49,169 nucleotides of DNA. It comes from Oscillospiraceae bacterium (GTDB taxonomy: Bacteria > Bacillota > Clostridia > UMGS1810). The notes under the pieces were generated by a model. The model did no database searches. It was given only the letters and a program-made list of their open reading frames with translations, and had not been told where the DNA came from. The first letter of the stretch is position 1, and every line of letters begins with the position of its first letter. A program made the position numbers and the translations under genes. Shown here piece by piece: positions 1-6,309 of the stretch. Where the stretch lies: contig JAJXRJ010000015.1 of NCBI GenBank assembly GCA_021629085.1, positions 1 through 49,169 on the forward strand. Direction: 5' to 3'.

Positions 1-162
1 ATAATATTTTGCTAAAATGATCACGCTGTCGAGTGGAATTCTAATTTTTCTTGTTTCATAGTCAGAATATGTCTTTTGTCCAATGTGTAATATTTCTGCT
101 ATTTCCGATTGCTTTTTATCGTTGTCTTCACGTAAACCTCTGATTCTATCGATTACGTCCAT
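1..162 (-). CDS. XRE-family helix-turn-helix regulator, C-terminus cut by window edge
   Basis: The first 54 codons of a minus-strand gene are visible, starting with ATG at 162 behind an AAGGAG ribosome site (170-175). The protein begins MDVIDRIRGLRED and continues through QSEIAEIL and a YSDYE segment, the usual pattern of a lambda-Cro/XRE DNA-binding domain (HTH_3). The remainder lies outside the window. It is transcribed away from a perfect inverted repeat at 196-235, so it probably binds there and controls itself and the divergent transcript. This is inferred from the layout; the target is not shown by the sequence. Confidence 0.75.
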   Translation of the reverse strand, partial: MDVIDRIRGLREDNDKKQSEIAEILHIGQKTYSDYETRKIRIPLDSVIILAKYY

Positions 163-195
163 ATAATCACTCCTTATTTGAGCAAATTATACAGC

Positions 196-235
196 AGAGT
201 ATATAACTCTATTGACTTGTAGAGTTATATACTCT
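196..235. promoter_or_regulatory. Perfect 15-bp inverted repeat, likely operator of the XRE regulator
   Basis: The arms AGAGTATATAACTCT (196-210) and AGAGTTATATACTCT (221-235) are exact reverse complements separated by 10 bp. Each arm is itself built from AGAGT and ACTCT around a 5-bp AT core, giving two palindromic operator-like sites. The right arm overlaps the spacer and the first base of the -10 box of the rightward promoter; the -35 box lies between the arms. A repressor dimer on each palindrome would block RNA polymerase. A TATAAT on the minus strand (191-186) could be the -10 of the XRE gene, but no good -35 accompanies it. Confidence 0.6.
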
Positions 236-240
236 ATAAT
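212..240 (+). promoter_or_regulatory. Sigma-A type promoter, rightward
   Basis: TTGACT (212-217) and TATAAT (235-240) are separated by exactly 17 bp. It points at the short SLOG-like remnant at 263 and is interleaved with the inverted repeat at 196-235. Confidence 0.75.
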
Positions 241-262
241 AGTGCCCGAAGGAGATGATTTT

Positions 263-382
263 ATGAAATGCTGTTTTATAGGCCACAGGGATATTGTTGG
301 AATAGAGAAAGAAATTTATGCACAAAGCAAAAACAGGAAGATTATAAATTTGTACCGCTTGCAAAGCAATTCGCAGACATAA
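263..382 (+). pseudogene. Remnant of a SLOG/DUF1273-like protein (39 residues)
   Basis: A short ORF begins with ATG at 263 after an AAGGAG ribosome site (249-254). Its first residues, MKCCFIGHRDI, match the start of SLOG-superfamily (DUF1273, YpsA-like) proteins, where a CCFxGHR motif opens a Rossmann-like nucleotide-binding fold. Full-length members are about 150-190 residues; this ORF stops after 39 and runs almost directly into a terminator. The later residues are not recognisable. It looks like a decayed or truncated gene that has kept its promoter and ribosome site. A genuine short peptide cannot be excluded. Confidence 0.5.
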
Positions 383-386
383 AAAA

Positions 387-417
387 CCCCCGCAAAAATT
401 TTTGCGGGGGTTTTTTT
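387..417. terminator. Bidirectional intrinsic terminator
   Basis: A perfect GC-capped stem (CCCCCGCAAAAA with its complement, 387-410) is flanked by A6 on the left and T7 on the right. It can end the short rightward transcript from 212 and the leftward stalk-protein gene that ends at 419. Confidence 0.9.
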
Positions 418-418
418 A

Positions 419-1210
419 TTACACGTAATACAGCGTCACATATAAGTTTGCGTTAAAGGGGTTGATGGCAAGCATCAGATTCCCCTTTTGAAAATACAGG
501 TTGTTATCGGTTTCCGGCGTGTCGGTAATCAGCTGGAAGCCGCATTCGCTCAGTATGGTGAAGTAGGAAGAAATCTGCTCCATGGAAACACTGTCGCCAC
601 CATAGATGTAAATTTGCTTGCCATTTTCCGAATAGGACTGCAGATAGGGCTCTACGCCCGCGTTTTCCATTTTGGGAGCATCCGAATACCACGGATAGGC
701 CGCGAGCGGCTCGGTTTTGGTGCCCATGGGGATGCTGTCAATGGTGATGATGACGTTTCGGGTGCTGTCGTCATAGTCCACCGTTCCAAACGCCGCCAGC
801 TCCCGTGCGGGAATGACGGTTTGGCCGTCAATGTTATAGCCCGTCACCAACGCGCCGTTTACATAGGTTTTGATATCCGTTTCCAGATAGGGCATAGCGG
901 GAACCCCGTTGGTGGCGCTGTCGGGGCGCATTACGCGTTTTTGCGGGTTTAAAGGTTTTGCACTGTTTAAAGAAACCGAAAGCGTGCGCGCATCCGCATC
1001 CCACACCACGTCAAAGCCGTAGCCCGCAAGGTCTTCGGCAATAATTGCCGTGCGCGATTCAATGTTATAAGAACGGATGGGCCGGTTGTTGATAAAAGTG
1101 ACAATATCGGTGGTCGTCACATTGCCAAGCTGTGCCGCATGTGCGGGAAGCAGGCCAAAGGCAAGTGCACATATCAAAAGACAACAAGAGATTTGCTTTA
1201 GACGTTTCAT
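419..1210 (-). CDS. Secreted stalk-domain (copper amine oxidase N-like) protein
   Basis: This 263-residue protein has a signal peptide (basic MKRLKQ, hydrophobic core to about residue 22, AHA-A cleavage-like site). Two repeats follow at about 34-82 and 112-158, each with an IxTxxNxxxxxxYNI strand pair, an A(R/E)(E/D)LAxxG helix and a final strand. This is the copper-amine-oxidase N-terminal 'stalk' fold, a structural module common on clostridial surface proteins and not itself enzymatic. The C-terminal ~100 residues are not recognised. The ATG at 1210 has a GGAGGG ribosome site. It has its own promoter (1295-1267) downstream of spoVAE. It is probably exported and surface-associated; the role is unknown. 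Confidence 0.8.
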   Translation of the reverse strand: MKRLKQISCCLLICALAFGLLPAHAAQLGNVTTTDIVTFINNRPIRSYNIESRTAIIAEDLAGYGFDVVWDADARTLSVSLNSAKPLNPQKRVMRPDSATNGVPAMPYLETDIKTYVNGALVTGYNIDGQTVIPARELAAFGTVDYDDSTRNVIITIDSIPMGTKTEPLAAYPWYSDAPKMENAGVEPYLQSYSENGKQIYIYGGDSVSMEQISSYFTILSECGFQLITDTPETDNNLYFQKGNLMLAINPFNANLYVTLYYV

Positions 1211-1237
1211 CTATGTACCCTCCTAAGTTTCAGCATT

Positions 1238-1255
1238 GCCGCATTTTTTTGCGGC
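1238..1255. other. Hairpin in the 5' leader of the stalk-protein gene
   Basis: GCCGCA and TGCGGC pair around a six-T loop. On the minus strand it lies in the leader between the promoter (1295-1267) and the start at 1210, without a following T tract, so it is more likely an mRNA 5' structure than a terminator. Read on the plus strand it is followed by CTTTTTCTTTT, but no plus-strand gene ends here. Confidence 0.45.
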
Positions 1256-1266
1256 CTTTTTCTTTT

Positions 1267-1295
1267 ATTATACGGGTATTTGGAGGGTTTGTCAA
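1267..1295 (-). promoter_or_regulatory. Sigma-A promoter for the stalk-domain protein
   Basis: On the minus strand TTGACA (1295-1290) and TATAAT (1272-1267) are separated by 17 bp, a consensus vegetative promoter. It uncouples the stalk gene from the sporulation operon upstream. Confidence 0.85.
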
Positions 1296-1298
1296 TCG

Positions 1299-1658
1299 TT
1301 ATTTGATTTTGGGTTTGCGAAGCAGGGCGGCAAGATAGCCAAACACAATGGCGGCGCCGATTCCAGCCGAGGTGGCGGTAAAACCGCCTGTAAAAATACC
1401 AAACCAGCCTTTTTCCGATACTGCCTTTGCCGCGCCCTTGGCAAGCGAATAGCCAAAGCCGATGATGGGCACGGTTGCACCCGCGCCTGCATATTTGACC
1501 ACCGGCTCATACAGCCCAATGAGTGTGAGCAGCGCGCCGGCCACCACATAGGTCACCATAATTTTTGCGGGCGTCATTTTGGTTTTGTCAATTAGGATCT
1601 GTGCAATGGCACACAGCACGCCGCCCACCCAAAACGCTTTGAATAAATCCATCAGCAT
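1299..1658 (-). CDS. spoVAE: Stage V sporulation protein AE
   Basis: SpoVAE is a small inner-membrane subunit of the SpoVA channel, which moves dipicolinic acid into the forespore and releases it at germination. The 119 residues are mostly hydrophobic, with a GGVLCAIAQILIDKTK opening and a glycine-rich YAGAGATVPIIGFG segment typical of the SpoVAC/SpoVAE family. I place the start at ATG 1658 because an AGGAGG ribosome site lies nine bases upstream. A longer GTG-started reading from 1676 would overlap that site and the spoVAD stop. It is the last gene of the operon, 14 bp after spoVAD. Confidence 0.9.
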   Translation of the reverse strand: MLMDLFKAFWVGGVLCAIAQILIDKTKMTPAKIMVTYVVAGALLTLIGLYEPVVKYAGAGATVPIIGFGYSLAKGAAKAVSEKGWFGIFTGGFTATSAGIGAAIVFGYLAALLRKPKIK

Positions 1659-1672
1659 GATACACCACCTCC

Positions 1673-2680
1673 TCACATTTCAATGGACACCGCGTGCGCA
1701 ATGCCGGGGATGCTCAGCCCCTGCCCGGCGGTTGTGGGGCTCATGAGCGCGCCGGTTGCCACTAAAAGCACGTTTTTTAATTCGCCCTTTAAAAGCTTTT
1801 TGTAAAAATATCCGCAAAACACCGACGCACAGCAGCCGCAGCCGCTCCCGCCTGCCTTGGTGCTCTGCTTTTTCGCGTCAAAAATCATATTCCCGCAGTC
1901 GCGGTACATGTCCGCAATGTGCAGGCCTTTGTCCGCCAAAAGGTCTAAAACCAGCTTCATGCCGGTTGCCGCAAGGTCGCCGGTGATAATCATATCATAG
2001 CGGTTTAAGTCGTACCCAGTGTCTTGAAAGTGTGTATAAATGGTGTCCGCTGCTGCGGGCGCCATAGCCGCGCCCATGTTGTTGGCGTCGGTTATGCCCA
2101 TGTCCACAATTTTTCCTGTGGTCACATGCGTAATTTTGGGGCCGTTCCCGGTTTTTCCCAACACGGCCGCGCCGCTTCCCGTCACTGTCCACTGCGAAGT
2201 GGGCGTGCGCGCGCCGCCGTATTCAATGGGAAACCGGAACTGCTTTTCTGCACTGCAAAAATGGCTGGAGGTTGCCGCAATGCAATGGTCGGCATAGCCG
2301 CCGTCAATGGTCATGGCGGCAAGGCTCAAGGACTCGGCAAAGGTGGAGCATGCGCCAAACAGGCCAAAAAACGGGATGCCAAAATCCTTAATTGCAAATG
2401 ACGAGCTGGTGCACTGGTTTAACAAATCGCCCGCAAACAGATACTGCACCTTTCCAAAGCTTATCTGCGCGTTTGCTGCAGCGCCTGTCACGGTTTGGTT
2501 TAAAAGCTCGCTCTCCGCCTGTTCCCAGGTAGTCTGGTTCATAAATTCGTCATTGGAAATTTTGTCAAAATATTCGCCCAGCGGCCCGTCGCCCTCTTTT
2601 TTTCCCACCGAGGAAAACGCGCCTAAAATTACGGGCGGCTGGTCCAGCTTCACCGTCTGGCTGCCCATTCGTTTTGTCAT
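1673..2680 (-). CDS. spoVAD: Stage V sporulation protein AD
   Basis: SpoVAD is a thiolase-fold protein on the outer face of the forespore inner membrane that binds dipicolinic acid in the SpoVA complex. The 335-residue length matches the family (about 338). Recognisable segments are the N-terminal MGSQTVKLDQPPVILG, a CSTFAESL segment near the thiolase cysteine position, and a CGCCAS stretch near the C-terminus. The start is ATG 2680, which has an AGGAAG ribosome site. Open frame extends to 2776, but that part overlaps spoVAC and is not family-like. It lies 13 bp downstream of spoVAC. Confidence 0.92.
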   Translation of the reverse strand: MTKRMGSQTVKLDQPPVILGAFSSVGKKEGDGPLGEYFDKISNDEFMNQTTWEQAESELLNQTVTGAAANAQISFGKVQYLFAGDLLNQCTSSSFAIKDFGIPFFGLFGACSTFAESLSLAAMTIDGGYADHCIAATSSHFCSAEKQFRFPIEYGGARTPTSQWTVTGSGAAVLGKTGNGPKITHVTTGKIVDMGITDANNMGAAMAPAAADTIYTHFQDTGYDLNRYDMIITGDLAATGMKLVLDLLADKGLHIADMYRDCGNMIFDAKKQSTKAGGSGCGCCASVFCGYFYKKLLKGELKNVLLVATGALMSPTTAGQGLSIPGIAHAVSIEM

Positions 2681-2693
2681 GTTTATCACTTCC

Positions 2694-3146
2694 TTAAAAG
2701 AATACATCCATAAGATAATACACAATGCCGCACACAAAGGACGCGATTTCGCCAAACACCAAAACCGGCCCGGCAATGACGAACATCTTTGCGCCCATGC
2801 CCATCACATAGCCCTCGCTTTTAAATTCCATTGCCGCGGACGCAATGCTGTTGGCAAAGCCGGTGATGGGCACCAGTGTGCCCGCGCCGCCGTATTTGGC
2901 AATGTCGCCATAAACGTTGATTGCTGTTAAAAATGCGCCGATAAAAATCATGGACACGCTGGTCATGGACGACGCGTCCTCGGCGGAAACGCCGGCGTGC
3001 TTGATGCCTTCTAATATCAGCTCTCCAATTACACAAATGCCGCCGCCAATCAAAAACGCCAGCAGCATGTCTAAAAACAGCTTGGAATTGGGGGAGGCTG
3101 TTTTTACCCGTTTGTCATAGTCTTTATTGGTCAAATTTGAACCCAT
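2694..3146 (-). CDS. spoVAC: Stage V sporulation protein AC
   Basis: SpoVAC is a polytopic membrane subunit of the SpoVA dipicolinate channel, reported in Bacillus to behave as a mechanosensitive channel. The 150-residue protein has a polar N-terminus (NKDYDKRVKTASPNSK), four to five hydrophobic segments and the conserved AKYGGAGTLVPITGFANS loop. ATG 3146 follows a TAAGGAGTGACG ribosome site. The preceding small ORF (3131-3283) overlaps its start by 16 bp, suggesting translational coupling. Forespore expression is predicted from the sigma-G-like promoter at 3329-3300. Confidence 0.92.
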   Translation of the reverse strand: MGSNLTNKDYDKRVKTASPNSKLFLDMLLAFLIGGGICVIGELILEGIKHAGVSAEDASSMTSVSMIFIGAFLTAINVYGDIAKYGGAGTLVPITGFANSIASAAMEFKSEGYVMGMGAKMFVIAGPVLVFGEIASFVCGIVYYLMDVFF

Positions 3147-3283
3147 GTCACGTCACTCCTTACAAAAACGCCCCGTTGGGGCCTATCCTGTCTGATTTGG
3201 CTAACATAAAAAATTGCGGTAAACAGCGCGGCGGCCAAAACCAGTAACAATACAGATCGTTTCCATACTTTTGTACGATGCAT
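3131..3283 (-). CDS. Small membrane protein heading the spoVA operon (50 residues, unrecognised)
   Basis: ATG at 3283 follows a GGGTGA ribosome site. The ORF encodes 50 residues: a basic N-terminus (MHRTKVWKR), one strongly hydrophobic segment (about 10-27) and an arginine-rich tail (RQDRPQRGVFVR). Topology rules predict a single-pass protein. The start lies just 3' of a sigma-G-like -10 box, so this would be the first translated frame of the forespore transcript, and it overlaps spoVAC by 16 bp. I do not recognise the family. It could be a small SpoVA accessory protein or a leader peptide linked to the hairpin at 3164-3182. Chance ORF is possible but made less likely by its position. Confidence 0.5.
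   Translation of the reverse strand: MHRTKVWKRSVLLLVLAAALFTAIFYVSQIRQDRPQRGVFVRSDVTWVQI
3164..3182 (-). terminator. Terminator-like hairpin just upstream of spoVAC
   Basis: On the minus strand GCCCC-AAC-GGGGC is followed by GTTTTTG and then the spoVAC ribosome site. The stem lies inside the 50-residue ORF. It may be a weak attenuator, or only an effect of its RPQRGVF codons. The short loop and single T5 tract make efficient termination uncertain. Confidence 0.35.
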
Positions 3284-3299
3284 ATAAATCACCCAATGA

Positions 3300-3329
3300 T
3301 AGTATGATTCCGGTCAATTGTTCTATGCG
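3300..3329 (-). promoter_or_regulatory. Sigma-G (forespore) type promoter of the spoVA operon
   Basis: On the minus strand CGCATA (3329-3324) and CATACTA (3306-3300) are separated by 17 bp. This matches the Bacillus sigma-G pattern (TGnATA, 17-18 bp, CATACTA) with one -35 mismatch. The start point would fall near 3293, giving a leader of about ten bases before the small ORF at 3283. spoVA is a known sigma-G target in Bacillus. Confidence 0.7.
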
Positions 3330-3349
3330 TGGAAAAAATTGATTTTTTG

Positions 3350-3378
3350 TTGTGCCATGCAAAAAAATATGATATAAT
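3350..3378 (+). promoter_or_regulatory. Sigma-A type promoter for ilvB-ilvN
   Basis: TTGTGC (3350-3355) and TATAAT (3373-3378) are separated by 17 bp, ending 31 bp before the ilvB start. The short leader leaves no room for a T-box or other long attenuator. Confidence 0.65.
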
Positions 3379-3409
3379 ATGTTTTAATATCAAAAAAGGA
3401 GCGGGAAGG

Positions 3410-5056
3410 ATGAAGGTTTCGGCGGCACAGGCTATTTTAAAGGTTTTGGAGGAACATGGTGCGAATGTCGTGTTCGGCTATCCGGGCAGCGCCATTGCAC
3501 CGCTTTACGACGCGCTCTCCCACAGCCGCTCGATCCGGCACATCCTGCCCAGAAGCGAGCAGAGCGCGGCGCATGCGGCAAGCGGCTATGCCAAGGCCAG
3601 CGGCAAGGTGGGCGTTTGTATTGCCACGTCCGGCCCCGGCGCCACCAATCTTATCACTGGCATTGCCACTGCATACAGCGATTCCATCCCCATGGTGGCC
3701 ATCACCGGGCAGGTGCACAGCGCGCTGGTGGGCAGGGACGCTTTTCAGGAAGCCGATATTACCGGCGCCACCAATCCGTTTACCAAGCACAACTACCTTG
3801 TCCGCGACGCAGACGAGATAACAGATGTGTTGCGCGAGGCATTTTACATCGCTTCCACTGGGCGGCCCGGCCCAGTGCTCATCGATATTCCAGTGGATAT
3901 CTTTTCAAAAACCGTGGAATTTAAAAAATTCAAGCAGCCCTCACTCCGGGGGTACAAACCCACCTATAAGGGCAATGCGTTGCAGATGAAACGGGTGGCA
4001 GCTTGCTTAGCACAGGCACGCCGGCCGGTCATTTGCGTGGGCGGCGGATGTGTGAACGACAATGCCGCGGACGCGTTAGGGGAGTTTGTAAAACAAACAC
4101 AGATCCCCGTGGTCACCACGCTAAAGGCGCTGGGCGCCATTCCCACTGACCATCCCTTAAACCTGGGGATGGTGGGCATGTATGGCGGCGCTGCAGCCCG
4201 GCAGGCAGTATATGGATGCGACACGCTCATGATTATTGGCGCGCGCATTGGCGACCGTTCCATTAACAACGCAAAAATCGCCGACCGCACAGGCATCCAC
4301 ATCATTCACATCGATATCGACCCGGCGGAAATCGGGAAAAATATCAACGCCAACATCCCTGTGGTGGGAAGTGCCCGGGATGTGTTAAACGACTTAAATG
4401 CACACGCCATCAAAACCAATGTGGACAAAGATTGGGTTTTATCGCTCGCCGCCTTGCGCAAAGAAGAGCGGGTAAAGCCCTGTGCGTCCGGAAAACCGGG
4501 ATTTGTAACCCCCACGCAGGTAATTTCAGCGCTCAATCAGCTCACTGGGGGCGACTGCATTGTGACCACCGAGGTGGGGCAAAACCAGATTTGGGCCGCG
4601 CAAACAGCGCTTGTTTTAAGCCCGCGCAATTTTATCACCTCCGGCGGGCTGGGGACTATGGGCTATGGGCTGCCCGCAGCCATCGGCGCAAAAATTGCAA
4701 GGCCGGAAAAAACAGTGGTTGCCATATCCGGAGACGGCAGCCTGCAGATGTCTTTGGCCGAGCTTGCAACCATTTTTGAAAACGGGATGGATATTAAAAT
4801 TTTACTGCTGGACAACCAGGCGTTGGGCATGATCCGCGAATATCAGCGTACGGCGTATGGCGAAAATTATTTCAGCGTATTTTTAAAGGGCAACCCCGAC
4901 TTTGTAAAGCTTGCGGATGCATTTGGCATTTTGGGCGAGCGCGTAACGGACAATGCGGATATTTTGCCGGCGCTTACGCGCGCGCTTTCTTATAAAGGCG
5001 CATATTTTGTGGATTTTATGGTGGATCCATTAGAACCCACCAGCCGATTGGAATAG
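3410..5056 (+). CDS. ilvB: Acetolactate synthase, large (catalytic) subunit
   Basis: This thiamine-diphosphate enzyme condenses two pyruvates to acetolactate, or pyruvate with 2-oxobutyrate, the first common step to valine, leucine and isoleucine. The 548-residue length and three-domain layout fit the family. E50 in PRSEQSAAHAASGYA is the expected glutamate that activates the cofactor. The GDGSLQMSLAEL...LLLDNQ segment is the metal/diphosphate-binding motif. ATG 3410 is chosen for its AAGGAG ribosome site and family-like start (MKVSAAQAILKVL); open frame extends to 3329. ilvN follows after 16 bp, so the holoenzyme is made from one transcript. No other branched-chain genes are nearby. Confidence 0.95.
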   Translation: MKVSAAQAILKVLEEHGANVVFGYPGSAIAPLYDALSHSRSIRHILPRSEQSAAHAASGYAKASGKVGVCIATSGPGATNLITGIATAYSDSIPMVAITGQVHSALVGRDAFQEADITGATNPFTKHNYLVRDADEITDVLREAFYIASTGRPGPVLIDIPVDIFSKTVEFKKFKQPSLRGYKPTYKGNALQMKRVAACLAQARRPVICVGGGCVNDNAADALGEFVKQTQIPVVTTLKALGAIPTDHPLNLGMVGMYGGAAARQAVYGCDTLMIIGARIGDRSINNAKIADRTGIHIIHIDIDPAEIGKNINANIPVVGSARDVLNDLNAHAIKTNVDKDWVLSLAALRKEERVKPCASGKPGFVTPTQVISALNQLTGGDCIVTTEVGQNQIWAAQTALVLSPRNFITSGGLGTMGYGLPAAIGAKIARPEKTVVAISGDGSLQMSLAELATIFENGMDIKILLLDNQALGMIREYQRTAYGENYFSVFLKGNPDFVKLADAFGILGERVTDNADILPALTRALSYKGAYFVDFMVDPLEPTSRLE

Positions 5057-5072
5057 AAAGGCGGGAACAGGC

Positions 5073-5573
5073 ATGGAAAAGCATATTTTATCAGTTTTGG
5101 TGGAAAATAAGGCGGGCGTGCTCACCAAGGTTTCCGGGCTGTTTTCCCGGCGCGGGTTTAATATCGATTCACTGGCAGTAGGGGTGACAGAAAAACCCGA
5201 CGTTTCCCGTATCACCATTTTGGCCACGGGTGACGCGCGCACCATTGAGCAGCTGACAAAGCAGCTCAACAAGCTCATTGACGTGATTAAGGTAAAGCGG
5301 CTTTGCAGCGAAGAGGTGGTGTGCCGCGAGCTTGCCATGATCAAGGTGCGGGGGATTGACGTTCAAAAACGGTTGGAAATCATTCAGATTGCAAACATCT
5401 TCCGCGCGCAGGTGGTGGATGTGTCCAAAACCACAGTTACCATTGAAATGACCGGCGCGTCCGATAAGGTGAACGCCTTTTTGGATATGGCGGAGGAATT
5501 TGGGAATGTGGAGCTGGTGCGCACCGGCACCATTGCCATTGAGCGCGGTACACAGACCATTAGCAATAAATAA
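5073..5573 (+). CDS. ilvN: Acetolactate synthase, small (regulatory) subunit
   Basis: The 166-residue regulatory subunit activates IlvB and confers feedback inhibition by valine. The N-terminal ACT domain is plain (HILSVLVENKAGVLTKVSGLFSRRGFNIDSL, residues 3-33), and a C-terminal ALS_ss_C-like half continues from about 80 (RELAMIKV). The length matches the bacterial IlvH/IlvN family. It lies 16 bp after ilvB and 20 bp before trmD, so all three may share a transcript. Confidence 0.93.
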   Translation: MEKHILSVLVENKAGVLTKVSGLFSRRGFNIDSLAVGVTEKPDVSRITILATGDARTIEQLTKQLNKLIDVIKVKRLCSEEVVCRELAMIKVRGIDVQKRLEIIQIANIFRAQVVDVSKTTVTIEMTGASDKVNAFLDMAEEFGNVELVRTGTIAIERGTQTISNK

Positions 5574-5593
5574 TATTTCTAGAAGGGAACGCC

Positions 5594-6271
5594 ATGCGGT
5601 TTGATATTTTGACACTGTTTCCCGGTATGTTTCAGGATATTTTAAACGACAGTATTTTGGGCCGGGCACAGCAAAAGGGAATTTTAGAATTTCATACAGT
5701 AAACATCCGCGACTTTGCGGGGAACAAGCACGGCCGGGTGGATGACACGCCGTACGGCGGCGGGCGGGGCATGGTGCTCATGGCGCCGCCGGTGGTTGCC
5801 GCATATGAGAGTGTGGCGGAAAAGTGCGATAAAAAGCCGCACACCATCTATTTGAGCCCCAAGGGCGCGGTGCTCACGCAAAGGCGGGCAGAAGCCCTTG
5901 CTAAACTTTCGCACGTCGTGCTTTTGTGCGGCCACTATGAAGGTGTGGACCAGCGGGCGCTGGACCTTATTGTGGACGAGGAGATTTCCATTGGCGACTA
6001 TGTGCTCACCGGCGGCGAGCTGCCCGCCATGGTGCTCATCGACACGGTGAGCCGGATGCTCCCGGGCGTGCTCTCCTGCGACGAGAGCTTTCAGGAGGAA
6101 TCGCACTTTTCCGGCATGCTGGAATATCCGCATTACACCCGGCCGCCGGAATTTTTAGGCCGCGCGGTGCCAGAGGTGCTGCTTTCGGGCAATCACGCCG
6201 AAATTGCAAAGTGGCGGGCGCAGATGGCCTATGAAGAGACCAGAAAGAAACGGCCGGATTTGTTAAAATAG
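5594..6271 (+). CDS. trmD: tRNA (guanine-37-N1)-methyltransferase
   Basis: TrmD transfers methyl from S-adenosylmethionine to N1 of G37 in tRNAs reading CNN codons, preventing +1 frameshifts. This 225-residue SPOUT enzyme opens with the family signature MRFDILTLFPGMF. It carries the trefoil-knot cofactor site around YVLTGGELPAMVLIDTVSR and the conserved PHYTRPPEF segment. The ribosome site is AGAAGGGAA. Normally trmD sits in an rpsP-rimM-trmD-rplS cluster; here it follows ilvN and none of those genes are present. The length is slightly short (usually 230-250). Confidence 0.95.
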   Translation: MRFDILTLFPGMFQDILNDSILGRAQQKGILEFHTVNIRDFAGNKHGRVDDTPYGGGRGMVLMAPPVVAAYESVAEKCDKKPHTIYLSPKGAVLTQRRAEALAKLSHVVLLCGHYEGVDQRALDLIVDEEISIGDYVLTGGELPAMVLIDTVSRMLPGVLSCDESFQEESHFSGMLEYPHYTRPPEFLGRAVPEVLLSGNHAEIAKWRAQMAYEETRKKRPDLLK

Positions 6272-6309
6272 AGGGGTTTATGGCGGCTGCTTAAAAAGGG
6301 GGCAAAGCT

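Noticed and set aside
3379..3409. T-box or other leader upstream of ilvB
   Set aside because: The promoter to start distance is about 30 bp, too short for a T-box; no specifier or antiterminator pattern is seen.
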